Assembly (NCBI GenBank): GCA_964386405.1
Contig: CAYLRW010000017.1
Coordinates: 1-26,908 of the forward strand
Source of the DNA: RZYP01 sp964386405
GTDB taxonomy: Bacteria > Bacillota > Negativicutes > Acidaminococcales > Acidaminococcaceae
Direction of reading: 5' to 3'
Length of the DNA: 26,908 nt
This document shows positions 23,254 through 26,908 of this stretch, piece by piece. Position 1 is the stretch's first letter, and each line of letters opens with the position of its first letter. A model generated the notes under the pieces. That model was given only the letters and a program-made list of their open reading frames with translations. It made no database searches and was not told the DNA's origin. A program made the position numbers and the translations under genes.

Positions 23254-23283
23254 GACAATTCCGGGGCTAGTGGAATTGATGTC
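23254..23283 (-). promoter_or_regulatory. rplM leader hairpin, candidate L13 autoregulatory leader
   Basis: Minus-strand GACATCAATTCC (23283-23272) pairs with GGAATTGTC (23262-23254) as a 9-bp stem with a 3-base bulge and a 9-base loop. It starts about 10 bases after the expected transcription start of rplM. Position and bulged shape recall the L13 leader of low-GC Firmicutes, but I cannot run a covariance search. No U-tract follows. Confidence 0.5.
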
Positions 23284-23299
23284 AAAGTCATATGCATAT

Positions 23300-23328
23300 A
23301 TTGTAAACATCTTTGCAACTTTTGTCAA
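23300..23328 (-). promoter_or_regulatory. Promoter of rplM-rpsI
   Basis: TTGACA (23328-23323), a 17-base spacer and TACAAT (23305-23300) start 8 bases after the truA stop. It is nearly consensus, as expected for ribosomal-protein genes. Confidence 0.85.
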
Positions 23329-23335
23329 GAAAATA

Positions 23336-24073
23336 TCAATAAAATACTTCGTCTAAATAAAGACCCTGCGGAGGTGCAGAAGTACCAGCCTGTCGTCTGT
23401 CGCCGGAGGCAAAAATTTCCTTAAAGCGTTCCAGAGTTATTTTACCAAGACCCACTCTAACCATGGCACCAACGAGATTTCTTACCATATGATACAGGAA
23501 ACCATCTCCCTCAATGGTAAAACGCAGTTCCTGCTCACCTATTCTGGTCCACTCAGCCTTGTAGATATTCTTGATGGTCTTCACCGGTGCACTGCCGGCA
23601 GAGCGAAAAGCAGAAAAATCGTGTTCACCGATGATAACATCAGCTGCTGCCTGCATTAAAGACAAATCTGGCATTTTTTTGAACTGCCAGGCATAATTCC
23701 GCTCAAAGGGATTCACTGCTTCTGTAATCAGGATACGATAAATGTAGCGTTTTGCCACGGCAGAGTAACGGGCGTTGAAATCAGCAGTAACCTCTTCTGC
23801 TTTCCAGGCAACTATGTCTTCCGGCAAATAACTCGACATGGCTTGCACTATTTTGTCAGTCGGCACTGTGCCACCCGTTGCAAAAGAAATCACTTGTGCA
23901 TGAGCATGGACACCTGTATCTGTTCTTCCCGAAGCTGCGATTTTGATTTCTTCGCCAAACATCCTGCTAAGAGCCTTTTCCACGATCTGTTGAATGCCAA
24001 CAGCATTCTTCTGACGCTGAAACCCATGATAATTACTTCCGTCATAGGCAAGCGTAAGTTTCAGATAGCGCAC
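23336..24073 (-). CDS. truA: tRNA pseudouridine(38-40) synthase
   Basis: Isomerises uridines 38-40 in the anticodon stem-loop of many tRNAs. From GTG 24073 it is 245 residues starting MRYLKLTLAYDGSNYHGFQRQ, the usual family start. The catalytic aspartate is Asp52 in SGRTDTGVHA; YHMVRNLVGAMV is the conserved C-terminal block. The GTG has GGGGTGG 6 bases upstream. An in-frame ATG at 24088 has no Shine-Dalgarno. The start overlaps the 3' end of ecfT by 13 bases, so translation is probably coupled. Confidence 0.94.
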   Translation of the reverse strand: MRYLKLTLAYDGSNYHGFQRQKNAVGIQQIVEKALSRMFGEEIKIAASGRTDTGVHAHAQVISFATGGTVPTDKIVQAMSSYLPEDIVAWKAEEVTADFNARYSAVAKRYIYRILITEAVNPFERNYAWQFKKMPDLSLMQAAADVIIGEHDFSAFRSAGSAPVKTIKNIYKAEWTRIGEQELRFTIEGDGFLYHMVRNLVGAMVRVGLGKITLERFKEIFASGDRRQAGTSAPPQGLYLDEVFY

Positions 24074-24876
24074 AAAAAGCCACCCCATTTCAAAATTATC
24101 ATAAGCACAATTAAGCCAGCCATGCTGGCAGCAGCCATCATATCCCTTTGTTGATAGGCAAGTTCATGCATCCTTGTCCTGCCTTCACCACCGCGATAGC
24201 AGCGTGCTTCCATCGCCACTGCTAATTCATCGGCACGACGGAAAGCACTGATGAACAACGGTACCAATATTGGCAGCATATTCTTTGCCCTTCTGACAAT
24301 GTTGCCTGAGGCAAAATCAGCTCCTCGCGCTGTCTGTGCTTTCATTATCCTGTCTGTTTCTTCCAACAAAGTTGGTATAAAGCGTAAGGCAATCGTCATC
24401 ATCATCGCCAATTCATGTGCAGGTACCCCTATTCTTTTAAACGGCTTCAGAATTGCCTCGATGCCGTCTGTCAAAACAATAGGTGAAGTAGTAAAGGTGA
24501 GAATAGAAGATATCATTAAAAGCAAAATCAGGCGCAGAGACATTTTTATGCCCATTGCCAAACCATCTTTGGTAATTATGAGGTATTTCCAGGACCACAA
24601 AACTTCACCCTGGCCGGTGAATACATGAATCCACAAGGTCAGTAGAATGATTATCCATAAAGGCTTAATAGATTTTAAAACCAAGATAAACGGTAATCGT
24701 GAAAAAGCGATTACAACAAAAAGAAACCCGATAACAGCTGCATAAGATATAGACTCCGCAGCCAGAAAAACAGCAATTATATAAACTAAAGAAGAAAGAA
24801 TCTTTGTTCTGGGATCTAATTTATGAATAAAAGAATTACCGGGGTAGTATTGTCCGAGGCTAATGTCTGTCAGCAT
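24061..24876 (-). CDS. ecfT: ECF transporter transmembrane component EcfT
   Basis: 271-residue integral membrane coupling subunit of a group II ECF vitamin/micronutrient transporter. The start MLTDISLGQYYPGNSFIHKLDPRTKI is typical. About five hydrophobic segments are seen. The two ATPase-coupling motifs are visible as ARG within AQTARGADF (about residue 185) and AMEARCYRGGEGR (about 220). It begins immediately after the ecfA2 stop and overlaps truA. No S component is encoded here, as is normal for the shared energising module, which works with S proteins encoded elsewhere. Confidence 0.93.
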   Translation of the reverse strand: MLTDISLGQYYPGNSFIHKLDPRTKILSSLVYIIAVFLAAESISYAAVIGFLFVVIAFSRLPFILVLKSIKPLWIIILLTLWIHVFTGQGEVLWSWKYLIITKDGLAMGIKMSLRLILLLMISSILTFTTSPIVLTDGIEAILKPFKRIGVPAHELAMMMTIALRFIPTLLEETDRIMKAQTARGADFASGNIVRRAKNMLPILVPLFISAFRRADELAVAMEARCYRGGEGRTRMHELAYQQRDMMAAASMAGLIVLMIILKWGGFLCAI

Positions 24877-25734
24877 CTACATCCACCCCTTTGCCAATTT
24901 AATTTGTTGAATAAGATCCTCTGTTTTTAGTACATCATTGCCTATCTGCAGACCATGTTCACGCAAGACGTCGGCTAGCTTAATAGCCTGTGGCACATCT
25001 ACACCTAAATTCTTTAAATCTTCGCGGTGATGTTGAAATACTTCAGCACTTGAGCCGTCAATAACTACCTTGCCCTTTGCCATAACGAGTAGTCTTTTCG
25101 CATATTGTGCAGCTTCTTCCATGCTGTGCGTAACAAGGATAACCGCCATTTTTCTTGCTTGGTACAGCGAATTTATTTCCCGGAAAATATTGTCCCTGGA
25201 CTGCGGATCAAGACCAGCCGATGGTTCGTCAAGAATCAGATAATCAGGATCCATCGCTACAACACCTGCAATGGCTACTCTGCGCATTTGACCGCCTGAT
25301 AATTGAAATGGTGAACGATTGGCAAAAGTATCATAATCCAATCCTACAAAGCTCAATGCTGCTTTGACTTGTTGTTCCACTTCCGCTTCAGATAATCCTT
25401 TATTACGCGGTCCGAAAGCTACATCTTCAAAAATTGTTTCTGCAAAAATCTGATGCTCCGGGTATTGGAATACCATGCCAACCTTATTTCTGGCCTTCTT
25501 TGCCTCCGCACCTTTACTGCTGATGTCAACTTCATCAACAAAAACCTTTCCCTGATCAGGGCTGAGCAAGCCATTAAGATGCTGCATCATTGTCGACTTT
25601 CCGCTGCCAGTATGACCTATAACAGCAATATATTCGCCCTTCTCTATAGTAAGAGTTACCTCTTTCAACGCCGTGCGTTCGTACGGTGTTTTTTTCATAT
25701 ATGTATATGAAACATTCTCTAATTTTATTGACAT
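24877..25734 (-). CDS. ecfA2: ECF transporter ATP-binding protein EcfA2
   Basis: 285-residue ABC ATPase. Walker A GHTGSGKST is at 40-48, the Q-loop in VGMVFQYPEHQIF, the signature LSGGQMRRV at 145-153, Walker B with DE at 169-170, and the H-loop in VTHSMEEA. YPEHQ is typical of EcfA subunits. The start overlaps the ecfA1 stop by 10 bases. It pairs with EcfA1 as the heterodimeric motor under EcfT. Confidence 0.94.
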   Translation of the reverse strand: MSIKLENVSYTYMKKTPYERTALKEVTLTIEKGEYIAVIGHTGSGKSTMMQHLNGLLSPDQGKVFVDEVDISSKGAEAKKARNKVGMVFQYPEHQIFAETIFEDVAFGPRNKGLSEAEVEQQVKAALSFVGLDYDTFANRSPFQLSGGQMRRVAIAGVVAMDPDYLILDEPSAGLDPQSRDNIFREINSLYQARKMAVILVTHSMEEAAQYAKRLLVMAKGKVVIDGSSAEVFQHHREDLKNLGVDVPQAIKLADVLREHGLQIGNDVLKTEDLIQQIKLAKGWM

Positions 25735-26558
25735 AGTGCTTCTGCCAACTCCTCAGGGGTTATAGTTTTTTCCGGTATCTGCTGTCCTAATGCTCTTAAT
25801 TCAGCAGCAACCTCAGCTGCTATCGGCACTTCCAATCCTAATCCCTTAATTTGCTCAACTTTGCTGAATACTTCGGCTGGCGTACCTTGCATTTCAATTT
25901 TTCCTTGCTTCATAACGATTATCTTATCAGCCAAAAGGGCCTCTTCCATCTTATGCGTTATATAAACTACTGTAATATTTTTCTCTTTGTTCAATTTCTT
26001 AACAGTTGCAACTATTTCTTTACGGCCTTGTGGATCAAGCATAGCGGTTGGTTCGTCTAAAACTATGCATTTTGGCAGCAATGCCAATACACCGGCAATA
26101 GCCACACGTTGTTTCTGCCCTCCTGAAAGTAAATGCGGAGCATGCTTGGCATATTCAGTCATATTAACCACAGCAAGTGCGGCTTCCACCCTCGGCCTTA
26201 TTTCAGCTTGGGGAACTCCAATATTCTCTGGTCCAAATGCTACGTCTTCTTCGACTATCGCAGCTACGATCTGGTTGTCAGGGTTCTGAAAAACCATACC
26301 AACAGTTTGCCTTATATTCCAAAGGTTTTCTTCCAGGTTTGAATCCATGCCATCAATCAGGCAAATTCCTTCAGTAGGACAAAGTAGTGCGTTAAAATGT
26401 CTTGCCAATGTTGACTTGCCCGAACCATTTGTTCCTATAACAGCGACAAATTCGCCTTGTTCAATTGATAAGTTTATGCCATCCAAAGCCCGTATTTCAC
26501 GGTTCTGTGAATCGTAATATATGTGACTAAGATTCTTAACTTCGATTATTGGTCTCAT
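25725..26558 (-). CDS. ecfA1: ECF transporter ATP-binding protein EcfA1
   Basis: 277-residue ABC ATPase. Walker A GTNGSGKST is at 42-50, Q-loop FQNPDNQI at 90-97, signature LSGGQKQRV at 144-152, and Walker B VLDEPTAMLDP around 166-176. The FQNPDNQ motif marks EcfA1-type subunits. First gene of the ecfA1-ecfA2-ecfT-truA operon, with its own promoter. GGGAG lies 10 bases before the ATG. Confidence 0.94.
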   Translation of the reverse strand: MRPIIEVKNLSHIYYDSQNREIRALDGINLSIEQGEFVAVIGTNGSGKSTLARHFNALLCPTEGICLIDGMDSNLEENLWNIRQTVGMVFQNPDNQIVAAIVEEDVAFGPENIGVPQAEIRPRVEAALAVVNMTEYAKHAPHLLSGGQKQRVAIAGVLALLPKCIVLDEPTAMLDPQGRKEIVATVKKLNKEKNITVVYITHKMEEALLADKIIVMKQGKIEMQGTPAEVFSKVEQIKGLGLEVPIAAEVAAELRALGQQIPEKTITPEELAEALCQ

Positions 26559-26611
26559 CTTGTGGAAACTCCCTACATCTTCAATTAGTTACCAAATAAA
26601 TATCTTCAATT

Positions 26612-26640
26612 ATTATATTATTAATATGTTTTAACGTCAA
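26612..26640 (-). promoter_or_regulatory. Promoter of the ecfA1-ecfA2-ecfT-truA operon
   Basis: TTGACG (26640-26635), a 17-base spacer and a perfect TATAAT (26617-26612) lie about 55 bases before ecfA1. With the rplQ terminator just upstream, the ECF genes appear to be transcribed separately from the ribosomal-protein operon. Confidence 0.8.
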
Positions 26641-26648
26641 CCAGGATG

Positions 26649-26682
26649 TTGCGTTGGGTTAACTACTCTCTTTTTAACGCAA
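26649..26682. repeat. Inverted repeat upstream of the ecfA1 promoter
   Basis: TTGCGTT (26649-26655) and AACGCAA (26676-26682) are perfect 7-bp arms 20 bases apart, with GTTAAC between them. It sits between the rplQ terminator and the -35 of the ecfA1 promoter. No U-tract follows, so an operator or chance are the options. Confidence 0.25.
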
Positions 26683-26700
26683 AAACATATCAGTAGCTTT

Positions 26701-26738
26701 TATAAAAAAATTGCAGAGACAATCGTCTCTGCAATTTT
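26701..26738 (-). terminator. Intrinsic terminator after rplQ
   Basis: Perfect 14-bp stem AAAATTGCAGAGAC / GTCTCTGCAATTTT with a 4-base loop, followed on the minus strand by TTTTTTTATA. It starts 12 bases after the rplQ stop. Confidence 0.92.
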
Positions 26739-26750
26739 AGGCGTTGCTTA

Positions 26751-26908
26751 TTAAACCAATTCCAAAATAGCCATTTCTGCTGCATCGCCACGACGGGGTC
26801 CGAGCTTGTAAATTCGAGTGTAGCCGCCGTTTCTGTCAGTATACTTTGGAGCTATTTCGTCAAAAAGCTTTTTAGTCGCTTCTTCATCCACGAGGAACGC
26901 AAGAACCT
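26751..26908 (-). CDS. rplQ: 50S ribosomal protein L17, partial (C-terminal end)
   Basis: The last 51 codons and the TAA stop (26753-26751) are present; the start lies beyond the window. The translation VLAFLVDEEATKKLFDEI, then YTRIYKLGPRRGDAAEMAILELV, is the characteristic L17 C-terminus. It is the end of the large ribosomal-protein operon, next to ecfA1 as in many Firmicutes. Confidence 0.95.
   Translation of the reverse strand, partial: VLAFLVDEEATKKLFDEIAPKYTDRNGGYTRIYKLGPRRGDAAEMAILELV

Overview
The window is a stretch of bacterial chromosome, probably from a low-to-moderate GC Firmicute. The evidence is strong purine-rich ribosome-binding sites, a cdaA-cdaR-glmM-glmS cluster with a glmS ribozyme, an ECF transporter energising module inside the ribosomal-protein cluster (rplQ-ecfA1-ecfA2-ecfT-truA-rplM-rpsI), and B. 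subtilis-like ARG-box sequences. A diderm Negativicute such as Acidaminococcaceae would fit, but that assignment is inference. Almost all genes read on the minus strand; the exceptions are a glycosyltransferase-51 gene, ppnP and a LysR-type regulator. No tRNA, rRNA, CRISPR array, insertion sequence or phage gene was seen.

Layout by position: 1-6312 holds the cell-wall precursor and c-di-AMP block, transcribed cdaA, cdaR, a COG2509-type FAD-dependent dehydrogenase, glmM, then (after a ribozyme leader) glmS, which is cut by the window edge. 6288-14477 is a complete arginine operon, argC-J-B-D-F-G-H, with an ArgR-like site over its promoter and a strong terminator at its end. 14478-15686 is a 370-base A+T-rich intergenic region followed by a peptidoglycan glycosyltransferase. 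15649-18099 is galU-pgi, convergent with it across a shared palindromic terminator. 18292-18639 is ppnP. 18687-22219 is a self-contained catabolic-looking unit: an L-asparaginase and a multi-pass transporter, divergent from a LysR-type regulator, with an unusual leader in front of the transporter. 22306-26908 is the ribosomal-protein/ECF/truA block, ending inside rplQ.

Functionally, GalU, Pgi, GlmS and GlmM supply nucleotide-sugar and amino-sugar precursors. CdaA/CdaR make and modulate c-di-AMP next to GlmM, a known CdaA partner in other Firmicutes. The arg operon runs from acetylglutamate to arginine using ArgJ for acetyl recycling. The asparaginase-transporter unit probably imports and deamidates an amino acid or handles the resulting dicarboxylate.

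The observations most worth a second look are (1) a short leader ORF with a perfect Shine-Dalgarno sequence whose start and stop codons lie in or against the two arms of an intrinsic-terminator-like hairpin in front of the transporter-asparaginase operon, a candidate attenuation system; (2) a hairpin upstream of the glmS ribozyme whose arms duplicate the ribozyme P1 arms and could pair with them; and (3) a GC-rich, highly structured non-coding element between the FAD dehydrogenase gene and glmM.
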